The notes below the pieces were generated by a model. That model made no database searches. It had not been told where the DNA came from and saw only the letters and a program-made list of their open reading frames with translations. DNA of 64,000 nucleotides from Incurvaria masculella (taxonomy: Eukaryota > Arthropoda > Insecta > Lepidoptera > Incurvariidae). The position numbers and the translations under genes are program-made. The DNA is taken from contig OX335647.2 in the NCBI GenBank assembly GCA_946894095.1, forward strand, positions 12,418,001 to 12,482,000, in the 5' to 3' direction. Of this stretch, positions 12,701 to 24,700 are shown one piece after another; positions within the stretch are counted from its first letter, which is position 1; each line of letters opens with the position of its first letter.

Positions 12701-15700
12701 ATTTCTCGCTCGTTGCACGCAAATAAGGTCGTCTCACATTAATTAGGTGCTTTTAGTTTGCTGGCCTCTTTTCTTTTCTCTTCGCTTTGTGCGAATATCT
12801 GGTAATGACTAAATGTAATAACAATGTGGTGTCGGCGCGACAAAGGGCCCTCCGAGGGGCCCTCCGCCACCGCAGGATTTTAAACGTACCGCGGAGGGCG
12901 CCCTGTGGGGTGAGATGTCGCCACCGCGCCCCCACCACGCCGCCTCAGCCGCGCCGCCCTTCCGCGCCTTGTGGTCTGCTTGGTCACGAGATTTGACACC
13001 GCTGCGCCGCCGTCGAGCACTTACCCTCAAATGTACCAGTACCGTGACGCCTCGGCGTTCGGTCGTCGAATGTAACAAACACTGTGGGCGCTATTGGGTT
13101 CAAGCCGGTAGTCTCAGTTGTCACCTAAATTGGCGTTACGTCAAACCGATCGACTGGCGTTTTCAAATGTATGGAGAAATTGAAGAGCGCGCGCAGTGGG
13201 CGTTAAGCGAACTAACATTCCGAGCTTGATTTGACAGCTTACTCAACGTTGCCGTAAATACGTCGACATTACTGTTTACGTCCACTCCGCGTTTTCATAC
13301 AAATCGGAAGTCCGCGTTTGACAGAGAATATCTAGTAAAAACTTGTATGGAGTTTAACGTTTTTACGGAACTTCAAAGTTACGTAAACGCCAATTTAGGT
13401 GAGGACTGAGACTACCGGCTCTGTTCTGTATGGGTAGTCGGTGTTCTCGCGTAAATTCGCGTTTGGCAGAACTTTGAAGTTACGTAAAATCGTCAAACCC
13501 ATGCAAGTTTTAGTACTTATGTATTCTGTGATTTAACTTCTTTAAGCTCGCAAAATCAAACTCGGACTACCGAATTATATGAAAACGCGGAGTCGGCGTA
13601 AACGGTCACGTCAACGTATATCGGCGGCAACGTATTATAAGCTGTCAAATTAAACTCAGACTCGCCTTAAATTCTCCATTCATTTGAAAACGCTATTCGA
13701 TCGGTTTGGCGTAAACGCCAATTTAGGTGAGAAGTCGGACTAAGGGCCGAGTGCACGAAAGGACAAAAAATCAAAATCAACGTCAACGTATGATTAAATA
13801 CGTCACTTTATATAAACAGTATGGAAGGAACTCCATGCGGTTCACTAAAAGTGACGTGTTTGAACATTGATTGACTCAGCCGTCTCTTCGTGCAATCGGG
13901 GTTAAGTGCTGAATGGTGACCGTTTGACCGTTGAGGCTGGTGGTTGGATTAGTTTCCACGTAAAATTGTAGAAGTTCCTTACTTGCTAGGTCGTAGGGTA
14001 CATACCGTCCGGGTTAGTCAAAGCGGCAATGAAAATTGTCAATGTTTTCCATAATGTTGCCGCGTGGAAAGACAGACAAATAGACGCCAGACGTTGGTTT
14101 TTATAACAGGTAGTGATCGTGATATTATTGATGATATTTCAACAGAAATGTTACTTTTCCAAAGGATCCCACAGTCCTCGCTCTTTTGTTTTACGCAAAA
14201 AGTCGTTTATGAGTGTAGCCGGTAGGTATCTATTTGTAATTACTTTTTACTTTCCAATTATCGTTATTAATCCGTTACATAGTATAGCATTTTATCTGCA
14301 AGAGTAGTAACACGTCAACGTAACACATACGGTGCATTGTTAACTATTACATTGTCACCTCGGCGCACTTGGACACCCTGTTCGCTGGGGTGTACGGTCG
14401 GTCGTGGCTGCCAAGTGGCGTGCTCTTTGTGACGCGCCGACCGCCTCCCCCGCCGTCCCCTGCCCCCGCTTCCTAGCACTCTCCACACCGACTAAACACT
14501 CTTGTGTTGTGTCGGCTCGTTCTTCCCTTCCAATTAGACGCTTGGCCGGCCGAGTGCACTTGCAGTCGAGACCGCCCGCCCCGCACCGCCCCCACTCCAC
14601 CCGACTGAACGCCTCGCTAAACTTCAGCCCCGCAGTTGGCTTCGCCGCTTCTAACGCGTACCTATACGTAGTATGTTTATTGTCCCCCATGTGGATCCAA
14701 ATGTTTTAGTACGAGAGCGGACCGTAGTCAACCCTACGTCATCGAGTAACAACATGGGACCCATTTGTGGTTGTGCGGATTAGAATAGGCTTCCTAAAAA
14801 TACTAGGTTGCCTGACCCAAACCTGGAACGTTTTGTGCAGTAGGTAATATTAAATCACTTTTTTGGTAGAATTTAACGTCATCGAGTAACAACATGAGAC
14901 CTAGCACAATTGGTAAAGGTCATCAAGAAAAGCTAAAAAAAAGTAGGTTGGCTCGTCCTACCCTGGCACGTTCTGAGGTTGGCCGGTTTTAAAATGTCGA
15001 AAAATAAAATAAAATACGTCATCGAGTAACAAGATGACAATACCACCATTCGATAGTCCTATGAACATACTTCATAAAAAAATTAGGTTGGCTGCCCTCA
15101 GCCTGGCACGTTTCCTACGCGGCCATGTTGAACGTCGGATGCGCCCAGTTCTTATATGAATAAATTATTAAATTAATATAATATAACAGTTTTGTGATAT
15201 GTATATCTATAAACCGGTGATGTTTTTATTGATCTGAACTCACCTTGGATAGGTAAAAAAAAACAAAATGAAATATTTGTGATATATTGATAGTTTGGGT
15301 GCAATAGTTGCAAAAAAATTCATTTCAACAAATATTTTTCTTCTGTCGCGCAAGATACAACTAAATACATCCAATAAATTGTAAATCTCGCATTAGAGCA
15401 ACTCAAAATATTTTTACCACGCAATAAGAAGTCTGTCACTTTTGAATCTGTTAGCTGTTCTGAGATTCAAAAAGTAACAGAGACCTTAAGTCCAAAGGAC
15501 CGCAAGGTTTATGGAACATATCTACTAATCTGTTAAAGTCCATATGGGGCAGTATTATAGAACCTCTTAGAATTGTATTTAAGATGGCACATTTCCAGAC
15601 TTATTAAAAATTACTAGGGTAATACCATTGCTTAAAAAGGGATCTCATAATGATGTTGAAAATTATCGGCCTGTGTCCTTACATTCACAGTGTTATTAAT

Positions 15701-18700
15701 TATAATCAATTCGGATTTCGTAAGTGTAGGTCAACAGGAGATGCCATTGCCTTGATGTTAATATCTATTTTAACTTCTCTAGTTAAATCTATGAGCACCT
15801 ACGGCATTTTCTGTGATGTATCAAAAGCTTTTGACTGTGTAGATCACAAAATACTTCCAGGAAAACTAGAACACTTATGGTGTTAGGGAAAATAAATGAG
15901 GTATTTGTAAATTATATATATTAAATAGACAACAAAATTGTGAAGTAAACGGTACTAAGTCTGATGTAGAATCAATCACTATGGGTATACCGCAGGGTTC
16001 AGTTCTAAGACCGTGGTTTTATATGTTGTTATAAATGATATTTCAAGCTGCATCGCAACAGATAATGATATGATTTTATTTGCGGATGACAAATCATCAA
16101 TTTCAAAAAATCGTATATCAGAACTACGGGAGTCCTTTATACAAGCTATGAACTCACTTAAATTATGGTGTGAAGCCAATAACCTACTTTTAAATGACAG
16201 TAAAACGAGTTTAATGCACTGGGGACCCAAATACGTAATGTGAATTGTGATGTATTAAATACAGCAAATGATCTATCTTCAGCTATAACTAAAGAAATAA
16301 CCTTACTTGTGATACTTTTGGGGTTACCGTGGTCGTTAAATATATTTGAAAATTAATATGGCTTTTCACGCGGCGGGAGGAGACATTCGCCGACGTATCG
16401 AGCTGATCGTTCAGCCCGTTGTCAAGGAGGTTGTCCGCCACGTTTATACGCAGCAGACGACTGACAACTAGGCTCGCCGTGGTCGTAAGTCATAGGTGTG
16501 GGTCGAGGTGGTAGCGGAAATGCGGTGATAGCGCTTCTACGGTCTTCCTAAAATTCACAAAGACGGGAACCCCCTTAGACCAATAGTCAGCCAGATAAAT
16601 GCTCCTACCTACCTCCTCGCTAAAAATGTCGCCTCAATATTTCAACCCCTGTCTGGCAAGACGTCGTCCTACGTTAAAGATTCGGCCCATTTTGTGGAAT
16701 TGTTGTCTACAGTGAAGTTGGCATGCATGGATCTATTAGTGAGCTTTGACGTCGAGTCGCTGTATACACACGTACCAGTCCAAGAGTCCCTCGACATCAT
16801 CAGAAACTTAGTCATCAGCAACGACATCGACACTGAGTGCGTCAAGCTCCTGCCATATTGTCTCACTACGACATACTTTCTGTGGCAAGGACAATAATAC
16901 ATCCAGCGAGAAGGTGTAGCAATGGGATCACCAGTGACACCAGTGGTGGCAAACCTTTTCATGGAACCGCTGGAACAACGCACATTGCAAACTTCACCTC
17001 TTAAGTCAATGTTTTGGGTACGGTACGTGGATGACGTGATTTCAATCTGGTCACATGGTCGCCAATCACTCGACGCTTTCATCTCTCATCTTAATTAGGT
17101 TCACACAAATTTAAAATATACAATAGATTGTGAGAAGGTAGGCACTTTGGCGTTCTTGGAAGTACTTGTTGCTCGACGATTGGATGGAATCCTAAGCCAC
17201 ACAGTGTACCGCAAGCCGACACACACAAATCGTTGTCTACAAGCTACTTCGCATCATGCTCATTTTGGTGCATTTGTGTGGGTGCATTTGGAATCGGTCG
17301 CAAGAGCATTGAGACTCAGAGCACAGCGGTTGTGTGACAAAGACCATATCTTCACCGGAATGGACCCTGTGCTTCGAGAACATGGGTACAATTTTCGCAA
17401 TGTCGGTCAGTCAGTCAGCGTGTTTGCATCCACTGCTGGACATACGCCTCTCCAATCCTTCTCCAGCCCTCCCGGCCCTCAGCGGTACGGAACCACTGCT
17501 TTCCGCCGGCGCACTTGTCTCATCTTCCCACCTGGCGAGTGGTCTTCCCACACTCCGTTTGCCTGTTCACGGCCGCCAGTGTAGGACACGGTAACTCCAA
17601 CGGTTGTCGTCTCTTCGGCTGACGTGACCAGCCCACTGCTATTTGAGCTTAGCCACGCGGTGTCCAATATCGACTACTTTGGTACGTCGGCGGATTGCCT
17701 CTTTACGTACCATATCCCGTAGCGATATTCCCAGCATGGCTCGCTCCATTGCTCGCTGGGCAACTTTTAACCTTTGGACAACGGCGACCGTCAGAGTCCA
17801 CGTTTCACACCCGTACGTCATGTCATAACCGGGAGGACGCACTGGTCATATGTTCGGGTCTTTAAATTTCTACGGAAGGTCAGACCTTAGAGCGAATTTA
17901 AGCTTTCCGAAGGCAGCCCAACCCAGTTGAATCCGTCGCTCAATCTCCAAAGACAGTCCTTGTATACGAAGCCGCAGGATTTGACCGAGATATACGCACT
18001 CTTCAACCTGTTCGATCACTTCTACGTCGATAACGATTTGTCCTCCCGTCATACCCTCAGTCGCCATGACCATGGTTTTATCCCGGTTCATCTTCAGACC
18101 TACCTTTATCGATGCTTTATAAAGGTCTTCCAGCATGGTTTAAAGCTGAACTCGGCAATTTTACAGAAGAACAATGTGATCGGCGTAGCGAAGATGATTG
18201 AGGAAAATATTCACTAACGTTGATACACATGTTTTCCCATTCAAGCGTCTTGAACACATAGTCCGATGCGTTTGTGAAGAGCTTGGGTTAGAAAATGTGG
18301 GTGAGAAAGTAACGTAAATATAAGATATAAAAACAGACCAAATGGAATTATCGATAACTCTGTATCACGATTATTTGAAACCGATTACGGAGTACCTCAA
18401 GGCTCAATCATGGCACCATTGCTGTTTATTATTTTTATTAATGACATTGCAAAAGACGCTATGCTAGTACTTCTCGCGAAACCATAGTAATTTACGCTGA
18501 CGACGCAAATGTAATTGTTACTGATAAAAGTATTGAAACAACCCTTACAAAAACAACAAAAATAATTGAGGAGTTGGGTAAATGGTTCGCAGCAAATGGG
18601 TTAATGTTAAATAGTGCTAAAACACACTGTGTACATTTTAAGATGAAAAATATTAAACATAAAAGAATGATAAGAAAATATTAAAGATGAACCGGGATAA

Positions 18701-21700
18701 AATCAAGGTCATGGCGACTGAGGGTATGACGGGAGGACAAATTGTTATCTCGGTCAAATCCTGCGGCTTGGTATACAAAGACTGTCTTTGGAGGTTAAGC
18801 GACGGATTCAACTGGGTTGGGCTGCCTTCGGAAAGCTTAAATTCGCTCTGAGGTCTGACCTTTCGCAAAATTTAAAGACCCGAACATATGACCAGTGCGT
18901 CCTCCCAGTTATGAGTGGGCTGGTCACGTCAGGCGACGAGATGACGACCGTTAGAGTAACCGTGTCCTACACTGGCGGCCGTGGACAGGCAAACGGAGTG
19001 TGGGAAAACCACCCACCAGGTGGAAAGACGGCATCAAGTGCGTCGGGGAAAGCAGTGGGTCCGTACCGCTGAGGGCCGGTAGGACTGGAGAAGGATTGTA
19101 GAGGCGTATGTCCCGCAGTGGTCGTAAACACGCTGACGGATTGACTGACTGTTCTCAAACCATTGTACTCTTATTTTTTTGTAGGTGGTAGCATTTAAAG
19201 GTTTAATATTATGTCGTTTTTTTTTGCTGTAAGATCATCTCATCAGAAGGACTAAATCGTACACAGGTTTTAAAATGTTTTCTTGTTGCCACTGGAGTGT
19301 GCACCGCTTTAAGGTCGTTTCTTCAACCCCTGTCAGCCCATTCCTACGAGATTAGAGGCTTTACATTCGGCGACGAAGCTCCTCATTACATAATTCAAAT
19401 TTGATTGAATGTAAACCTAATGTAATGAAGAATTTTAATAGTCGTAATAAAATAAATCGCCACAAAGTTACTATTATTTTATTCACAGGACTTTAGGTTA
19501 AATATTCATGGTTATTTCCATCCTTTAAACATATAAATGTATATGTTTTCTATAACTAATACATAAATATTTTTACAGAGCTTTTCAGGTATTATTTAAA
19601 CTATACCTACGACTTAAGAGCTGTTAATTTAAAATTCCGCTTCGGTTTGGATACATTGCAACTTTGTTACGATATAATAAAAGAGATACGTAAATAAAGA
19701 AAAGAGAGTGACGCCAAAGCTTACTAAACTTCCTTAATATGTGAGTGACGATGTGGACATGTACTTTTGTATAGACTCAGCAACGTTGCGTATATATTTA
19801 TAGAAAACATATACATTGAAATGTTTAAAGAATGGAAATATACTCTAGAATATTTACCCTAAATTCATGTGAATTAAAGAATAGTAACTTTGAGATACTT
19901 CACTTATGGGTTTAAGTTTTGTGGCGATTTATTTTATTATGACTATTAAAAAATCTTCATTACGTTATGTTTACATACAATCTGATTAAAATTTTGTAAT
20001 AACGAGGCCCGTGGCAGAATTTAAAGCGTGCGCCTCTAATGCCGTAGGCATGGGCTGACTGGAGTTGCGATTCCCTACGTTGAATGATCCATACGGTAGA
20101 TTCCGAAAGCATATGCATATGAAACTTCCGGTTTTTACTCTTCAAGTATGCGGAACTATGTGCATCATAACCTAAAGTTAACTTGAGTTAAACTTAGTTA
20201 ATAATTAGATACGACAATGCCCTAATATCACGTAATCAATCAATACCTATATCACAAATATTTCATTTTTGTTTTTTTTAACCTATTCAAGATGAGTTCT
20301 GATCAATAAAAACATCCCTGTTTATAGATAGACATATCACAAAACTGTTATATTATATTAATTTAACAATTGATGAATATAAGAACTGGGCGCATCTGAC
20401 GTTCAACATGGCCGCGTAGGAAACGTGCCAGGCTGAGGGCAGCCAACCTAATTTTTTTATGAAGTATGTTCATAGGACTATCGAATGGTGGTATTGTCAT
20501 CTTGTTACTCGATGACGTTTTTTTTTTTTTTTTTTGACATTTTAAAACCGGCCAACCTCAGAACGTGCCAGGGTAGGACGAGCCAACCTACTTTTTTTTA
20601 GTTTTTCTTGATGACCTTTACCGATTGTGCTAGGTCTCATGTTGTTACTCGATGACGTTAAATTCTACCAAAAAAGTGATTTAATATTACCTACTGCACA
20701 AAACGTTCCAGGTTTGGGTCAGGCAACCTAGTATTTTTAGGAAGCCTATTCTAATCCGCACAACCACAAATGGGTCCCATGGTGTTACTCGATGACGTAG
20801 GGTTGACGACGGTCCGCTCTCGTACTATTTGGGATGGATGCGAATACCGACAAATGTTTGTCCATTCATTTTCTCATTTATTATCAGACGATCATCGATA
20901 TAATCCATACGATATTCTGTGTCATTGCAGCTTGCCGCATCGCCTGGTGCAGCTTAGGGTTCGTGGCACTGGTGGCGCTCCAGGCGGCTCTAGTGGCTGT
21001 GCCCGTGTATGCGCTCGCGCGGGACCATCTCGCAATAGCATCCGGAGCCGCCGTCATGTGCGAGCTGGTGAGTAGTCACGGCACCGTCATCTCGTCTGGT
21101 ACAGTTCGTAGCTTGTGACACTGGTGGCGCTCCAGGCGGCTCTAGTGGCTGTGCCCGCGTATGCGCTCGCTCGGAAGCATTTCGCAATAATGTCTGGAGC
21201 CGCCGTCATATGCGAGCTGGTGAATAGTCACGCCACAGTCACCTCGTCTGGTTCAGTTCGTAGCTTGTGACACTGGTGGCGCTCCAGGCGGCTCCAGTGG
21301 CTGTGTCCGTGTATGCGCTCGCTCGGGAGCATTTCGCAATAATGTCCGCGCCGGCTGAAGTCGACTTCTACAGACGACGCTAACTAATGTTCGGAAACTT
21401 CGGAAATGTACTTGTATATACTTACTTGCGCTAGGTCGGTATAGCGACAGTTCCAGGCAGGACAAATACATTTTCCGTTAAAAAATTAAATGCTATGTTT
21501 TGCTTATTTTATAAGTGTAGTAACAAATATGAAATAAAAAACCTGTGGAAAATGAAACCTGTGGAAAATGAAACCTGTGGATTTCAGACAAAGAAAGGAA
21601 GAAAGTACGTAAAGTTCGTGAAATTATGTTTCCGTGTGTAATTTGTAGGTTAGGTTAGTTAAATTAAAAATTAAAAACTTAATTAAAAATTAAGTTTAAG

Positions 21701-24700
21701 GTGGCCCAACCCGGCGGGACTAACTCATTCGCGGGCACGGTACAAAACCGTGCTGTTGTGCTCTGGGACCTTCCCTGTTTCAAAGAAAAATACAGTCTCC
21801 GTGATGAGAAAGATGAAACATGTCCACAAAACAGACAATGTGCATAGTGTATGATTTGGTAAGATTTACAAACATTTTAATTACAAAACGACTTATAGCT
21901 AAAAGTAAACCACGATCGCTGTAGTGAAAAATCTAACAAAAATCAAATAGATTATAAATCTTGATTACATAAGCTATGTCTGATGACTAATCTTTTTTAA
22001 GATGTTCTTACTTTATTATTGCGTAATCCACCTCCAAACATGGAGGTGAAGAAATCCTCCAAAGTTATTGTATAATACGCGCGAAAAATTCGAACTTTCG
22101 GACCTTATAACTTAGAAACCAAACACAATTTTACAATGCCGCCGGTCATCAGACATCTAGTTCGACCAAATAAAGCTATTTTGAGCAAAATTTGGGTTGA
22201 ACCCGGTTACCCGGTCAATAATAGTTAATAGTTCCTCCTGGGACCTGCTTACCATGCCAGAGGTCAGAGGCCCAATCCTCTTTTCATCCACTGCGATAGT
22301 ATCAACATCTTTCATCCACTGCAATGGTATCAAGTTGATACTATCAAGCCGGGCAACCGTAATATTGTTTTATATGTATTCCGAACCATGGACCAGCTCG
22401 CATTCGTGACGAATTGCTCTTAGACAACTAAGAAAGAGAGATAAAGTGATGCTGGCTGGGATTTGAACCCAGACCTCTAGGATGGAAGGCAAGTCCACCG
22501 TTGGCAGGGTAGCTAGTTATGCTTGCCAACCGCCGTAAACATTTCCGGTAACATAAAATAAATATGTAAGTACCCAAGCTTCGGCCTAATAAGCACGCGT
22601 GCAAAAGTTTCTTTCTCTGCCTGCGACATGCGGTCCATTACAGGAAAATCGACAAAGGGCCTGATTTATGCCTGAATGGTTGGGCGGCCGGCCTGTCCAC
22701 GTCAGTGGCAACATCTATTAATTAACCCATACGTGCTCTGTCCTAATGAATCACAGCGGTCAATAAGTAAATGTGAAACTCCCATGTAAAAGAGGTTAGT
22801 TGGGCTCATTATTTATCATTTACGATTTATACATTTACTAGCTGAGGTACCCTGCTCAATGTCGTTTTGGGACCGATGTCGGGCCGAATTATTTCTTGGA
22901 TATTATTTGAGTTCCCCATACAAACTTTCATCTCCTATGTCATCTCCTTCGAGTTAAATTTTCGCCAAGAAAGGTAGCCAATGTCGTTCGCCAAGGGCCA
23001 GGGGGTCCATTCAGGGCAAGAGTGAGTTCGAATTCGTCACTAAATATCAACTCACCTTTTTAAATAGTTAATGTTTCTACACTTCTCTAATATCATTACA
23101 GTTAGGTAAAAATCTGACCTGTCCCGTAAATAAGTTAGAAGTATAAATAACGGTTCCGGTATTTAAATAATAATATATTTCCCAGCTATTTTTAGGTTAA
23201 CTCACTCCCGAACTCGAACTCACTCTTGCCCTGAATGGACTCCCTGACTATTTACAGACATTACTCAAAATTGTTTAAGCGGTTTGGGCTTGAAAACCCA
23301 ACAGCCAGACATAGTTACTTTCGCATGTTTTTATTTCCCTACAGTCTTTTAGGACGTACGTGGGTGTGGTGATATCATAGAATGCGCGCGCATGCTGGGT
23401 CTATGGTAGATATTTATGTCGGTGCCAAGTGGTTGAATTGGTAAATTACACTACGAACCCCCATGAGGCCGTAAAGTGGACTGACTACTAGTCTTTACAG
23501 TTTTTTTAATAAACGGCGTAGGCATTTATGTTTTCTGTTTCCATGATCCGATCGGCTTTATCGGCTTTTACAGCAATCGTAAAGGGTGTACCTGTACGAT
23601 GAAATCTTGTCTCCTTTTTTTAAGCTCGTAAGAAATTGTAGTTCTTGCTAAGCCTAAGCAATCGCGTACCCTACGGCACAATTTGGAGGGCGCAGCCTTC
23701 TTTTTCAACATTTTGGATTTATTAATAAAACAATTTTTGGATTTTCCTTGGAAGGGGGGCGGCGCGCCCAACTTTGCCCCTACCTCGGCGGAGCGGCTCG
23801 TAGCCTAGTGGCGCGGGGACTGGGCTAGCGTACCAGAGGCCTAGGTTCAATTCCGAAATGCACCACTTTATTTTTCCGAGTTCGATAAGTGCATTTGGTC
23901 ACGAATGCGAGCTGCTTCATGGTTCGGAATCCATGTAAAACTCTAGGTCCCCCTTCCCCTACTAGGTGGTAGGGTAGACGGTCGAAGCGGCAATGAAAAA
24001 TTGTCCGTGTTTTCCATCCAGTTCAATGTAGCCGTGCTCATAAAGGGAAGGTCCTGACATGGCACCTAATTCCTTCGGGAATGCGGTGTATTGGGCTAAT
24101 ATCATACGGTAGTTGTGTGGTATTAGCCATCCATGTCAGGTCGAAAAAAAAAACCTGGCTACCGCTGTGCAGCGCCATCCACTATCACACCACCGACACG
24201 GCGGCAATTCCTCAGTTCAGGTTCGTGATGAAGATTCACGCGGCGGCGTCGGCGCTGGCGCCGCGCGCGCTGCGCTCGCTGGCGGCCGCGGCGGGCGCGG
24301 GCGGGACGGAGGCGGCGCCGCTGCCCACCCTCCGCCACTACGTCTACTTCCTGTTCGCGCCGACGCTGCTCTACAGGGACCACTACCCTAGGTAACGAGA
24401 CGACCTTCCACCAAGACAACAACCTTTTGTTTGATTTTTTTTATGTGACTGAACATGGAGGGCTAGTATGTACCACATCCACCGTCATGATATTGTTAAT
24501 ATTAATTATTATTAGGTAGGTGCCATGCCCGGATTATCATTGGGATTCCACGTTAAACTGTAGGTCACCTTCCTAACTTACTACATAGGTGGTAATGCCG
24601 CCCGGGTTGGTACATGAACGATGGGTGAAGCGGCAATGAATATTGTCTGTGTTTTCCATCGAGTAAAATATAACTAAGGAATACAAGGGAGGTCCTGGCA

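Larger units (their letters stand above)
14709..20825. mobile_element. Large foldback element with about 580-base terminal inverted repeats
   Basis: The outermost bases are GTACGAGAGCGGACCG on the left and the exact reverse complement on the right, with TA immediately outside each end. The arms (14709-15290 and 20245-20825) match almost throughout, apart from scattered substitutions and an A-run difference. The core has no recognisable transposase; it holds LINE, Penelope and RTE debris and a second palindrome. TA as target duplication is suggestive only, since two bases can match by chance. The right end lies 105 bases before SOAT exon 2. It could be a non-autonomous DNA transposon, a foldback element, or an inverted duplication. 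Confidence 0.85.
750..20930 (+). other. SOAT intron 1 (20.2 kb transposon nest)
   Basis: This intron lies between exons 592-749 and 20931-21067 and holds most of the transposons listed below. The stretches 2047-2690, 3784-4540, 10020-10820 and 12346-12800 show no gene or repeat that I can name; they are AT-rich with only short chance ORFs. Confidence 0.8.

Noticed and set aside
14355..14709. About 100-codon frames on both strands in a GC-rich patch
   Set aside because: Open on both strands because of composition; no domain or splice sites support a gene.
24113..24422. Alternative frames across SOAT exon 3 on both strands
   Set aside because: The frame with RFVMK and YFLFAPTLLYRDHYPR is the real one; the Gly/Arg-rich frames are shadows.
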